A DNA stretch of 64,000 nt from NCBI RefSeq assembly GCF_002269255.1, contig NZ_CP022823.1, positions 62,001 to 126,000 of the forward strand, written 5' to 3'. The stretch comes from Klebsiella quasivariicola. GTDB taxonomy: Bacteria > Pseudomonadota > Gammaproteobacteria > Enterobacterales > Enterobacteriaceae. Made by a program: the position numbers and the translations under genes. Positions 8,560-16,526 of the stretch are shown here, in pieces. Position 1 is the stretch's first letter; each line of letters begins with the position of its first letter. Under the pieces are notes generated by a model. It did no database searches. It was not told where the DNA came from and saw nothing but the letters and a program-made list of their open reading frames with translations.

Positions 8560-8775
8560 GCAGTCCTCCCGTCGTTTCGCCCCACCCAGGACCGGCAAGC
8601 GCAGCGCCGCCGGGCAGGATATCAGGCACGGCACCAGTATTCTTGCCGGGTGGCGCCTGTCGCCTTACCCGTCCTGGGGTTCGTGCGGCCTGTTATTGAT
8701 ATACCCACTTGCGCGACTGAAACTGCCGGTGCTGGCGGCCTCAAAATCGCTGAGACGTTCCCGGAAGGCCGGGGC

Positions 8776-8795
8776 AGCCCGCATGGATGCGGGCT
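8776..8795. repeat. short perfect hairpin before the first IS
   Basis: AGCCCGCAT-GG-ATGCGGGCT, 9-bp stem with a 2-nt loop, 23 bp before the left end of the IS110-family element. It appears to belong to an intergenic repeat that the IS has split, whose other half is the GC-rich stretch at 10207-10385. Confidence 0.5.
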
Positions 8796-8823
8796 GAGGG
8801 CCGTGTTTTGCATGGATAATGAG

Positions 8824-8901
8824 ATGGACGCTCCAGATTTTACGGTATCAAAGTACCAGACTGGATCGTTGCAATACGTCCTAAAAAATGAGGAGCGTCC
8901 A
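8824..8901 (+). promoter_or_regulatory. end repeat paired with a copy over the transposase RBS (copy A)
   Basis: The left repeat TGGACGCTCC and GGAGCGTCCA at 8892-8901 are exact inverted copies. The second copy contains the ribosome-binding sequence GGAG of the recombinase and ends 1 nt before its ATG. Transcripts entering from outside could fold these into a 10-bp stem that hides the ribosome-binding site. Confidence 0.6.
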
Positions 8902-8902
8902 C

Positions 8903-9928
8903 ATGAAAGTATCAACTCTTGGTATCGACCTGGCAAAGAACGTTTTTCAGCTTCATGGTGTCGATCACGAAGGCCATACTATTTTGCGTAAGAAGCTGAC
9001 TCGGGCTAAGTTCGTTCAGTTTGTTATTCAACTGGACCCTTGCCTGATTGGCATGGAAGCCTGTTCATCCAGCCATCATTTTGCACGGTTATTCAGTCGC
9101 CACGGCCATGAGGTAAAACTCATTCCTCCGCAATATGTGAAGCCCTATGTCAAAACGAACAAGACGGATGCAGCAGACGCTGAAGCAATTTGCGAAGCGG
9201 TAACCCGCCCGAATATGCGTTTTGTACAGATAAAAACCGAAGAGCAGCAGGCCGTTCTAGCGTTACACACTGAACGGGGAATACTTATCCGTGAGCGGAT
9301 CGCCTGTTCCAATAGTTTAAGAGCCACACTTGCTGAGTTTGGAATTACGATTGCGGCCGGACAAAGCCATTTAACCTGTGAGCTGCCAGCCATTCTGGAG
9401 GACGGCGAAAATGGTTTATCTCCCTTCGTCAGAACCAGCATCTACAGACAGTCTAAACATATCCGGGAACTTGAGGAGCAAGTTAAACAGGTAGAAGAAG
9501 CTCTGGACTCTTGGTACAGAACGCAGGAAGCCTGCCAGAGAATGGCCAAAATCCCGGGGGTTGGCATGCTAACGGCCACTTATGTGGTAGCAGCTGTGGG
9601 TAATGCCCGACAATTCAGTACCGCAAAGCAGTTCGCTTCATGGCTGGGGCTGACACCAAAGGAACATTCCAGCGGAGGGAAACAGCAACTGGGAGGGATC
9701 AGCAAACGTGGCGATGGATATTTCCGATACCTGCTGGTTCACGGCGCACGTGCACTTACCGCCTGGGTCAACCGGAATGGCGCGGTTGAGGAGAATTCCT
9801 GGCTTCAGGGACTACTTGAGCGGAAGCACTACAATGTAGCTGTTGTCGCCATGGCGGCAAAAACAGCAAGGATCATGTGGTCAATGTTGACACACAATAC
9901 TGAATATCAACCTCGCCAGCCTGCCTGA
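8903..9928 (+). CDS. IS110-family (IS1111 type) RNA-guided recombinase, copy A
   Basis: 341-residue DEDD recombinase. The N-terminal RuvC-like domain carries GIDLAKN (Asp near residue 8), LIGMEAC (Glu), and KTDAADAEAI (Asp pair). The C-terminal transposase_20 domain holds PGVGMLTATYVVAAVG and KEHSSGGKQQLGGISKRGD, with the presumed catalytic Ser in SSGGK. The start is the ATG at 8903, with GAGGAG 8 nt before it; an upstream in-frame ATG at 8888 is less likely. It is intact and related to, but clearly different from, the copies at 30 and 45 kb. Confidence 0.93.
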   Translation: MKVSTLGIDLAKNVFQLHGVDHEGHTILRKKLTRAKFVQFVIQLDPCLIGMEACSSSHHFARLFSRHGHEVKLIPPQYVKPYVKTNKTDAADAEAICEAVTRPNMRFVQIKTEEQQAVLALHTERGILIRERIACSNSLRATLAEFGITIAAGQSHLTCELPAILEDGENGLSPFVRTSIYRQSKHIRELEEQVKQVEEALDSWYRTQEACQRMAKIPGVGMLTATYVVAAVGNARQFSTAKQFASWLGLTPKEHSSGGKQQLGGISKRGDGYFRYLLVHGARALTAWVNRNGAVEENSWLQGLLERKHYNVAVVAMAAKTARIMWSMLTHNTEYQPRQPA

Positions 9929-9931
9929 CAC

Positions 9932-10190
9932 AAGGTCAGTCAATCTGACGAGGTGCTGAAAAAGAGTTAACGTCCTGGTAGGTGCAGGTGACTTCAGAAG
10001 ATGGCAAAACAGGTAAGACCGCAGGCAGGATACACCGAGAGGTAGCAAGGGCAAGTCAGCTCGCAGAGGATGATTGGTACCTGCCTGGCGGATTTCATCA
10101 TGGTTCGGGATAAAGAAATCCCATCAGAAACCGGATATATGGCTGCACCTACCCGTTTTATTACTGAACTGAAGAAAGCATTGCATTCCG
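9932..10190 (+). ncRNA. candidate bridge (seek) RNA of copy A
   Basis: Non-coding right part of the IS, where IS1111-type elements encode their guide RNA. An 8-bp stem CAGGCAGG/CCTGCCTG (10022-10029 with 10080-10087) closes a loop containing GAGGTAGC (10039-10046), which pairs with GCTGCCTC just right of the element (10206-10213) with one G-U wobble. A second loop has TCAT (10095-10098), complementary to ATGA at the left tip, and ATATA (10135-10139), identical to the right tip. Exact RNA ends are unknown. Confidence 0.55.
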
Positions 10191-10288
10191 GGAGCGTCCA
10201 TATACGCTGCCTCGGCCCGACCCGAAGCCTGCAGGGATAAGTCGAAGGGACCGCGTAGCGGCGATGTTGCTGGCCGGAGCCCGGGGGT

Positions 10289-10320
10289 ACAGGGGGCGGC
10301 GGCGACTGGCCGCCCCCTGT
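10289..10320. repeat. GC-rich perfect inverted repeat
   Basis: ACAGGGGGCGGC-N8-GCCGCCCCCTGT, 12-bp arms, inside the 284-bp gap 10205-10488 between the IS and the tetR-type gene. The surrounding stretch (10207-10385) is non-coding and looks like a repeated intergenic element rather than a gene; I cannot name it. Confidence 0.55.
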
Positions 10321-10397
10321 GCGCTCCCTGCGCCATAAGAGACATAGCGCAGAAGAAATATCGGGAGCGCAATCTGCCCGGACATAACACGGGAGTG

Positions 10398-10468
10398 GTA
10401 GCCCTGCTAAGCGTAGCGCGAGCAGGGAAAATCCCGCATGGCGGCGCGTGGCGCCTTATCCGGGCTAC
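10398..10468. repeat. double REP unit
   Basis: GTAGCCCTGC...GCAGGG hairpin (10398-10427) followed by a second palindrome CCCG-N...-CGGGCTAC (10433-10468), ending 20 bp after the stop of the tetR-type gene. The same two-hairpin layout recurs at 29889, 32608 and 32693. Confidence 0.75.
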
Positions 10469-10488
10469 AAAAGCGTCAAAACCACGCC

Positions 10489-11136
10489 TTAACCCCCGAC
10501 GCCGTGGCCCATTAACGCCAGCGCGTGGCTGACGATAGTCTGCCGGTTGACCGCCTGTAAACGCGGATCGCTGTGGATACGCGAAAACGGCACCAGCACC
10601 AGGCTAATCACCGTGGTAAATAACAGCTCCGGCGACAGCGCCGGATTGATCTTGCCTTCCAGCTGCCAGCGACGCACTGTCTCCAGCATCACCTGAAAGC
10701 GCTCTTCGCCGAAGCGGACGTCCATATGCTGACGCAGGATCGGCATCTCGCCGATGATCTCCTGCATCCACAGCGGCGCGAACCAGGCGTTTTTCTCCGC
10801 CATATGCGCCAGCGTCTCGACCATCATCGTTAGCGCCAGCACCGGGTCCTGCGGATGATCGACAAATATGCGGCTGATGTGATTGCGCAGCGGCATAAAG
10901 CGCTCCTCAATCAGCTGGGTCACCAGCGCATCCCGCGAGCTGAAGTAGTAATGCAGCATCGCCGGCGTCACCCCGGCCTCTTTGGCGATGGCGTTCAACG
11001 ATACGCGGCCCGCCCCGTCGCGGGCAAACAGCGTCAGGGCAATATCCATCAGCTGTTCGCGGTTGGCGGTACCCGGTTTTTTACCGCGTGGCCGCCCCGG
11101 GCGGCGGGGGGCATCCTGATCCTTTTGTGCTGTCAT
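10489..11136 (-). CDS. TetR-family transcriptional repressor
   Basis: 215-residue regulator. The HTH spans residues ~30-75 (LFARDGAGRVSLNAIAKEAGVTPAMLHYYFSSRDAL) after a basic tail RRPGRPRGKKPG; the C-terminal ligand domain is of the TetR_C type. It is divergent from a DHA2 multidrug MFS gene with an 80-bp shared promoter region containing a palindrome (11178-11199), the standard arrangement of a repressor controlling itself and an efflux pump. Confidence 0.9.
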   Translation of the reverse strand: MTAQKDQDAPRRPGRPRGKKPGTANREQLMDIALTLFARDGAGRVSLNAIAKEAGVTPAMLHYYFSSRDALVTQLIEERFMPLRNHISRIFVDHPQDPVLALTMMVETLAHMAEKNAWFAPLWMQEIIGEMPILRQHMDVRFGEERFQVMLETVRRWQLEGKINPALSPELLFTTVISLVLVPFSRIHSDPRLQAVNRQTIVSHALALMGHGVGG

Positions 11137-11177
11137 GATATGGCGATCTCTTGACCCGACTCATTCTTTCACTAAAT

Positions 11178-11199
11178 ATTAATTATGCATTTAATTAAT
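11178..11199. promoter_or_regulatory. candidate TetR operator
   Basis: ATTAATT-N8-AATTAAT, AT-rich palindrome centred on ATGCAT in the short gap between the divergent tetR-type and MFS genes; it lies about 18 bp before the MFS start and would overlap its promoter. Confidence 0.5.
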
Positions 11200-11216
11200 T
11201 TCAAGCGAGCGTTGTG

Positions 11217-12710
11217 ATGACTACTGAAGTCGCAAACCCACCGGTGCAGTCAATACGTCTGCTGTTTAGCGCATTGCTGCTGGTGATGCTGCTTTCGGCG
11301 CTGGATCAGACAATCGTCTCCACCGCGCTGCCGACGATTGTCGGCGAACTGGGCGGGCTGGACAAGCTTTCCTGGGTGGTCACTGCCTATATCCTCAGCT
11401 CCACCATTGCGGTGCCGCTGTACGGGAAATTTGGCGATCTGTTCGGTCGCAAAATTGTGCTGCAGGTGGCGATTGGACTGTTTCTCGTCGGCTCCGCGCT
11501 CTGCGGTCTGGCGCAGAATATGACCCAGCTGGTATTGATGCGTGGCCTGCAGGGGCTCGGCGGCGGCGGCCTGATGGTGATCAGCATGGCGGTGGTCGCC
11601 GACGTCATCCCGCCCGCCAACCGCGGGCGCTACCAGGGGCTGTTCGGCGGTGTCTTCGGCCTCGCGACGGTGATTGGCCCGCTGATCGGCGGCTTCCTCG
11701 TGCAGCATGCCTCCTGGCGCTGGATCTTCTATATCAACCTGCCGCTGGGCCTGTTCGCGCTGTTGGTGATCGGCGCGGTATTCCACAGCAGCAATAAACG
11801 CAGCCAGCATCAGATTGACTGGCTGGGAGCCATCTACCTCAGCATGGCGCTGCTGTGCATTATTCTGTTTACCTCGGAGGGGGGTACCGTTCGTCCATGG
11901 AGCGATCCGCAGCTATGGTGCATTCTGGCCTTCGGCCTGATCGGTATCGCCGGCTTCATTTATGAAGAACGGCTGGCGTTTGAACCGATTATCCCGTTGG
12001 ATCTGTTCCGTAACCGCAGCTTTCTGCTGTGTAGCCTGATTGGCTTCGTCATCGGTATGTCGCTGTTCGGGTCGGTCACCTTTCTGCCGCTCTACCTGCA
12101 GGTGGTGAAGGAGGCGACGCCAACCGAGGCCGGGCTGCAGCTGATCCCCCTGATGGGCGGCCTGCTGCTGACCTCGATTATCAGCGGGCGGATTATCAGC
12201 CGCACTGGTAAATATCGCCTGTTTCCGATCCTCGGTACCCTGCTCGGCGTGGTGGGTATGGTGTTGCTGACCCGCATCACCATTCACTCGTCGCTGTGGC
12301 AGCTGTATCTGTTTACCGGCGTGCTGGGGGCAGGTCTGGGACTGGTGATGCAGGTACTGGTGCTGGCGGTGCAGAATGCGATGCCGGCGAAGCTGTACGG
12401 CGTGGCCACCTCCGGCGTGACCCTGTTCCGCTCGATTGGCGGCTCCATCGGCGTGGCGCTGTTTGGCGCGGTGTTCACGCATGTGCTGCAGAGCAACCTG
12501 CAAAAACTGCTGCCGGAAGGGGCGGTGCTGCCGCAGGGAATGAATCCGGTGGCGGTTCAGCACCTGCCCGCGGATATCCGCCTCGACTACCTCGACGCCT
12601 TCGGCGCGGCGATCCACGCGGCGTTCCTGATGGCGGCCGGCATTATGGCGGTGGCGTTTGTTCTCTCCTGGCTGTTAAAGGAGGCGCCGCTGAAGACCGC
12701 GGCGCATTAA
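11217..12710 (+). CDS. DHA2-family multidrug MFS transporter (14 TMS)
   Basis: 497 residues, with about 14 hydrophobic segments, the size of the EmrB/QacA type. Motif C-like LDQTIVSTALPTIVGELGG near the N-terminus and the loop motif GKFGDLFGRK (residues ~70-79) mark the DHA2 family; RGLQGLGGGGLM follows. ATG at 11217 is chosen; a GTG at 11214 is directly adjacent, and the ribosome-binding site is weak either way. No EmrA-type adaptor is next to it, so it probably acts as a single-component inner-membrane pump. It overlaps the convergent lysR-type gene by 4 bp. Confidence 0.88.
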   Translation: MTTEVANPPVQSIRLLFSALLLVMLLSALDQTIVSTALPTIVGELGGLDKLSWVVTAYILSSTIAVPLYGKFGDLFGRKIVLQVAIGLFLVGSALCGLAQNMTQLVLMRGLQGLGGGGLMVISMAVVADVIPPANRGRYQGLFGGVFGLATVIGPLIGGFLVQHASWRWIFYINLPLGLFALLVIGAVFHSSNKRSQHQIDWLGAIYLSMALLCIILFTSEGGTVRPWSDPQLWCILAFGLIGIAGFIYEERLAFEPIIPLDLFRNRSFLLCSLIGFVIGMSLFGSVTFLPLYLQVVKEATPTEAGLQLIPLMGGLLLTSIISGRIISRTGKYRLFPILGTLLGVVGMVLLTRITIHSSLWQLYLFTGVLGAGLGLVMQVLVLAVQNAMPAKLYGVATSGVTLFRSIGGSIGVALFGAVFTHVLQSNLQKLLPEGAVLPQGMNPVAVQHLPADIRLDYLDAFGAAIHAAFLMAAGIMAVAFVLSWLLKEAPLKTAAH

Positions 12711-13621
12711 GCGGCGCCAGCGATGCGCAGCAGCGCCTGACGCAGCGCCGGCGCGGCAAAATCGATAAATTTCCTCAGCTTAAGCGGCGTCAGCTCCCGT
12801 GCGGTATACAGCAAATGGACCGGCGCGGGTTCCGGCTCGACGCGCTCAAGCAGCAGGCGTAGCTCCCCGTGGCGCAGGCCATCCAGCGCCTGATAATGCA
12901 GTAAGCGGGCCACGCCCACCCCCAGCCGCGCGGCATCGGCGGCGCTCTCCGGCGTGGTGACGGATAATACCGGCGGCAGGTTAATCAGCTGGTCCTCCCG
13001 CTCGGCGGTGCGAAAGCGCCAGCCGCGATAGGGCATCGGCGATTCAATACGGATGATCGGCAGCGCCGCCAGATCGCGCGGCCGCTGCGGCTCGCCGTAT
13101 TTCGCCAGCAGCGCCGGATGGGCGCAGGCCACAATCCGCATGGTGCCGAGGCGGGTGGCCACCATGCTGCTGTCCGCCAGTTCGCCAATCCGCACCGCCA
13201 GATCGACATGGTCGCCCACCAGGTCGGCATTGCGATCGCTGAGCAGCAAACGGACGCGAATTTGTGGATAACGGGCGATAAATTCACCGATCACCGGGAG
13301 AACGTGCTGGCGGCCAAACATCGTCGGCGCGGAGATCACCAGCTCGCCTTTTGGTTCCTGATATTCGCCCGTCGCCTGGCGTTCGGCGTTTTCCACCTCC
13401 TCGAGGATCCGCCGGGCGGCGGCGACATAATCGACTCCGGCGTCGGTGAGCGTCAGTTTGCGGGTGGTTCGCGCCAGCAGGCGCACGCCCAGTGCGCTCT
13501 CCAGCTCGCCAATATGGCGGCTGACGGTGGTCAACGGCATGTTCAGCGCCCGCGCCGCCGCCGACATACTCCCCAGCTCGGTCACTTTCACCAGCAGCGC
13601 CATCGCGTTTAATCGATCCAT
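12707..13621 (-). CDS. LysR-family transcriptional regulator
   Basis: 304 residues from MDRLNAMALLVKVTELGS. The winged HTH lies at residues ~5-60 (GSMSAAARALNMPLTTVSRHIGELESALGVRLLARTTRKLTLT) followed by a LysR substrate-binding domain (ELVISAPTMFGRQHVLP...). This is the CrgA-type subgroup. An in-frame extension upstream of 13621 is possible but does not match the family start. It is divergent from the flavin-fold gene at 13717, which it probably regulates with the next gene. Confidence 0.88.
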   Translation of the reverse strand: MDRLNAMALLVKVTELGSMSAAARALNMPLTTVSRHIGELESALGVRLLARTTRKLTLTDAGVDYVAAARRILEEVENAERQATGEYQEPKGELVISAPTMFGRQHVLPVIGEFIARYPQIRVRLLLSDRNADLVGDHVDLAVRIGELADSSMVATRLGTMRIVACAHPALLAKYGEPQRPRDLAALPIIRIESPMPYRGWRFRTAEREDQLINLPPVLSVTTPESAADAARLGVGVARLLHYQALDGLRHGELRLLLERVEPEPAPVHLLYTARELTPLKLRKFIDFAAPALRQALLRIAGAA

Positions 13622-13716
13622 TATTATCCCGTTTTTCGGAAAGATGATTGCCACTTTACCCGTATTATCATTCCTAACAGTACAGTCCATGATGGCGCCA
13701 GACAACAGGAGGCGCT

Positions 13717-14343
13717 ATGGCAGCAACCTTTCTCGATATCGCCGTCACCCCGGACGTGATGGATGTGCAGCATGAAATGGGCAGCGACTCGCTGTGGCAA
13801 ACGCCGCACAGTCGCCGCCAGGCCGACCGCTTCGGCGACAGCGAAGCGGGGATGATCGCCACCCGCGACAGCTTTTATCTGGCGACGGTGTCGCAGAGCG
13901 GCTGGCCCTATATTCAGCATCGCGGCGGCCCGGAGGGGTTTCTGCATCTGCTGGATGACACCACCCTGGCGATGGCGGATTTCGGCGGCAACCGGCAGTA
14001 CATCACCACCGGCAATCTGCGCGGCAGCGACCGGGCCTGCCTGTTTTTGATGGATTATCCGCGCCGTGCCAGGCTGAAAATCTACGCCACCGTCGAGGTG
14101 CTGGCGGCAGAGGACCACCCGCAACTGCTGGCGCAGGTGGCGCCGGCAAACTATCGCGCCCGCATTGAACGTCTGTTTCTTTTTCATTTGCAGGCGTTTG
14201 ACTGGAACTGCCCGCAGCACATTACGCCGCGCTACAGCGCGCAGCAGGTGGCGGAATATAGCCAGAACCTGCAGCAGCGTATTCATGACCTGGAGCAGGA
14301 GAATCAGCGCCTGCAGCAGCAATTAGCCCGCAGAGGAGAGTAA
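13717..14343 (+). CDS. pyridoxamine 5'-phosphate oxidase-like flavin-binding protein
   Basis: 208 residues with the split-barrel PNPOx fold: FYLATVSQSGWPYIQHRGGPEGFLHLLD near residues 50-77 is the FMN-binding strand pair seen in the Pput_2 and YwgA-like group. A coiled-coil-like C-terminal tail (QNLQQRIHDLEQENQRLQQQ) is unusual for the short family members. AGGAGG 5 nt upstream supports the start. The next gene begins 2 nt after its stop, so the two form an operon opposite the LysR gene. The substrate is unknown. Confidence 0.78.
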   Translation: MAATFLDIAVTPDVMDVQHEMGSDSLWQTPHSRRQADRFGDSEAGMIATRDSFYLATVSQSGWPYIQHRGGPEGFLHLLDDTTLAMADFGGNRQYITTGNLRGSDRACLFLMDYPRRARLKIYATVEVLAAEDHPQLLAQVAPANYRARIERLFLFHLQAFDWNCPQHITPRYSAQQVAEYSQNLQQRIHDLEQENQRLQQQLARRGE

Positions 14344-14345
14344 GT

Positions 14346-14816
14346 ATGGCCGAACAACGTCCCCCGTTACCGCCGTTTACCCGCGAGAGCGCTATCCAGA
14401 AGGTCCGCGCCGCGGAAGATGGCTGGAACAGCCGCGATGCCGAAAAAGTCGCCCTGGCCTACACCGTGGATAGCGAATGGCGCAACCGCAGCGAATTTGT
14501 CCACGGCAGGGGGCAAATTGTGGAGTTCCTGCAGCGAAAATGGCGCAAAGAGCAGCAATATCGGCTGATTAAGGAGCTATGGGCATGGCAGGAGAATCGC
14601 ATCGCCGTGCGCTTCGCCTATGAGTGGTGCGACGACAGCGGCAACTGGTTTCGCTCGTACGGCAATGAAAACTGGGAGTTTGATCAGCATGGGCTGATGC
14701 AGACGCGCTACGCCTGCATCAACGATCTGCCGATTGCCGAGAGCGAGCGCCTGTTCCACTGGCCCCAGGGCCGTCGTCCGGACGATCATCCGGGGCTCAG
14801 CGATCTGGGGCTGTAA
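14346..14816 (+). CDS. NTF2-like protein, DUF1348 family
   Basis: 156 residues; the cone-shaped NTF2/SnoaL fold is suggested by AEDGWNSRDAEKVALAYTVDSEWRNRSEFVHGR at the N-terminus and the YEWCDDSGNWFRSYGNENWEF strand pair. DUF1348 proteins are small cytosolic proteins of unproven function, often beside flavin-fold proteins as here. AGGAGA lies 7 nt upstream. The gene is translationally close to the preceding gene. Confidence 0.8.
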   Translation: MAEQRPPLPPFTRESAIQKVRAAEDGWNSRDAEKVALAYTVDSEWRNRSEFVHGRGQIVEFLQRKWRKEQQYRLIKELWAWQENRIAVRFAYEWCDDSGNWFRSYGNENWEFDQHGLMQTRYACINDLPIAESERLFHWPQGRRPDDHPGLSDLGL

Positions 14817-14836
14817 AACCGGCGTCGCCTCGCGGG

Positions 14837-15373
14837 TTAATCGGCTTTCGAGAAGTCAACCACCGTGTCGTTAACCCGGTTCACCATGTTGGTGAACAGG
14901 ATCGCGCTGATGGCGCTGATAATCTCAATCACCTGCTGGTCGCTGAAACCGGCGTTGCGCAGCGCGGCGACGTCGGTTGCCGGCAGCGTGCCGGTGGTGG
15001 TGACCAGCGTCTGCGCGAATTTCACCAGCGCATCGAGCTGCGCGTCTTCCGCATACTCCCCGCGGCGCAGGGCATGGATCTGCTCGCTGCTGAAGCCCGC
15101 TTTTTTCGCCATCAGGGTATGCGCGGCCAGACAGTAGTCACAGCCGGTGGCTTCGCTGACCGACAGGTTAATCGCTTCCAGCTGTTGGGCGCTGAGGCTG
15201 CCTTTGTGCAGCATGGCATTGTGCGCCAGCGCCTGCTGCAGCGCCGCCGGCGAGTGACCGCCGATGGTCAGGTAGGCGTTCGGCACTTTGCCCATCGCTT
15301 TTTTGATCCCGGCGAAAATATCGGCGGCTTTACCGGTGGCGTCTTGTTCACGGATATCAGCTAAACGGCTCAT
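14837..15373 (-). CDS. carboxymuconolactone decarboxylase/AhpD-like peroxidase-fold protein
   Basis: 178 residues with the AhpD signature EATGCDYCLAAHTLMA (E-x3-C-x2-C-x3-H, residues ~74-83), the redox-active Cys pair and proton-relay His. AhpD-like proteins reduce peroxides or act in alkylhydroperoxide stress, though many CMD members lack a known substrate. It is divergent from an AraC regulator (15492), which probably controls it. Confidence 0.85.
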   Translation of the reverse strand: MSRLADIREQDATGKAADIFAGIKKAMGKVPNAYLTIGGHSPAALQQALAHNAMLHKGSLSAQQLEAINLSVSEATGCDYCLAAHTLMAKKAGFSSEQIHALRRGEYAEDAQLDALVKFAQTLVTTTGTLPATDVAALRNAGFSDQQVIEIISAISAILFTNMVNRVNDTVVDFSKAD

Positions 15374-15491
15374 GGTTAACTCCTGTTGTTATCGAGGGTG
15401 TGTGTTGGCAATGGAGTCATCTTAGGCGCTTGCCGCATGCTAGACTGGCGGTCTTCGTCTCACCTTTTTGTCTTATCGTCTCAGGAGAAGC

Positions 15492-16397
15492 ATGGACAGT
15501 CTCAGTCATCTGCTGACGCTGCTGGCGCCGCGCTGCGAAGTGAACCTGCACTGCCGTTTCGGCGGCCGCTGGCAGGCCGGGCACGATCAAATGCGCAACG
15601 GCGTGGTGCCCTGGCACGTGGTGCTGCGCGGCGAGGGGCGGCTCAACGTCGGCAGCCAGACCCATCACCTGCGCGCGGGGGATGTCGTCCTCCTGCCCCA
15701 CGGTTCGCCGCATGTGATGGAGAGCCTGGTGGAGTGGGGCCAGGTGCTGCCGGTGGCGCACCGGTTTAACGGTACGGTAACGGAAATGCGCGCCGGCCCG
15801 GCGGAGGGGGCGCTGGAGATGCTGTGCGGCGAATTTTATTTTGGCCCGCACGTCAGCTGGCTGTTCACTGAAGAATCGACGTTGATCCACCTGCATACCG
15901 ATACGCGTGAAGACTGTCCGGAGCTGGAGGCGCTGCTTAACGTCCTGGTGCGCGAGAGCCTGGCGCAGCGTCCCGGCGGAAGCGCTATTGTGCGCAGCCT
16001 CGGCGATACGCTGCTGGTGCTCCTGCTGCGCATGCTGCTTGGCGAGCAACAGCCGCCCGGCGGTCTGCTGCGCCTGATGAGCGATGAACGTCTGATGCCG
16101 GCGGTGCTGGCGGTGATGGCGACCCCGGAGCAGCCGTGGACGCTGGAAACCATGGCCGCCCGTGCCTTTCTGTCGCGGGCCACCTTTGCCCGCCATTTTG
16201 CCCGCGTCTATCACCTGACGCCGCAGGCGTGGCTGTCGCAGCTGCGAATGGCGCTGGCCGCCCGGCTGCTGCGCCTGGAGCGGCAGACCAACCTCGATGT
16301 TATTGCCGAACGCTGCGGCTTTCAGTCGCTGGCGTCATTCTCGAAGCGCTTCAAAATGCGCTATGGCGTGACGCCGGGCGAGTGGCGCCGGGGCTAG
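15492..16397 (+). CDS. AraC-family transcriptional regulator (cupin N-terminal)
   Basis: 301 residues from ATG 15492 (CAGGAG 5 nt upstream); an earlier in-frame ATG at 15468 lacks a good site. The N-terminal cupin_6 sensor domain (HLRAGDVVLLPHGSPHVM) is followed by two AraC HTHs at the C-terminus (LETMAARAFLSRATFARHFARVYHLTPQAWLSQLRM and DVIAERCGFQSLASFSKRFKMRYGVTPGEWRR). The 118-bp gap to the divergent CMD gene is the likely binding region. The effector is unknown. Confidence 0.9.
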   Translation: MDSLSHLLTLLAPRCEVNLHCRFGGRWQAGHDQMRNGVVPWHVVLRGEGRLNVGSQTHHLRAGDVVLLPHGSPHVMESLVEWGQVLPVAHRFNGTVTEMRAGPAEGALEMLCGEFYFGPHVSWLFTEESTLIHLHTDTREDCPELEALLNVLVRESLAQRPGGSAIVRSLGDTLLVLLLRMLLGEQQPPGGLLRLMSDERLMPAVLAVMATPEQPWTLETMAARAFLSRATFARHFARVYHLTPQAWLSQLRMALAARLLRLERQTNLDVIAERCGFQSLASFSKRFKMRYGVTPGEWRRG

Positions 16398-16526
16398 CGC
16401 GTCGCGTTCCGCGAAGATGATTTTATTTCCAGTTGCGTGGTTTGCTGTTTATTACCTGACCCGAAAGTCGCTATAGTTTTGCACGGAAAAAAACAATGAC
16501 AGTCAGGACGGACAGGGGTGATGAGG

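Larger units (their letters stand above)
8819..10204 (+). mobile_element. IS110-family element, IS1111 type (copy A)
   Basis: About 1386 bp. Subterminal inverted repeats ATGGACGCTCC (8824-8834) and GGAGCGTCCAT (10191-10201), preceded by ATGAG on the left and followed by ATA on the right, mirror the ends of the two copies at 30 and 45 kb. It contains one recombinase gene and a 260-bp non-coding right part. The dinucleotides at the two tips differ (TA left, CG right), so the exact insertion point is less certain than for the other copies. There is no target duplication, as expected for the family. Confidence 0.85.
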
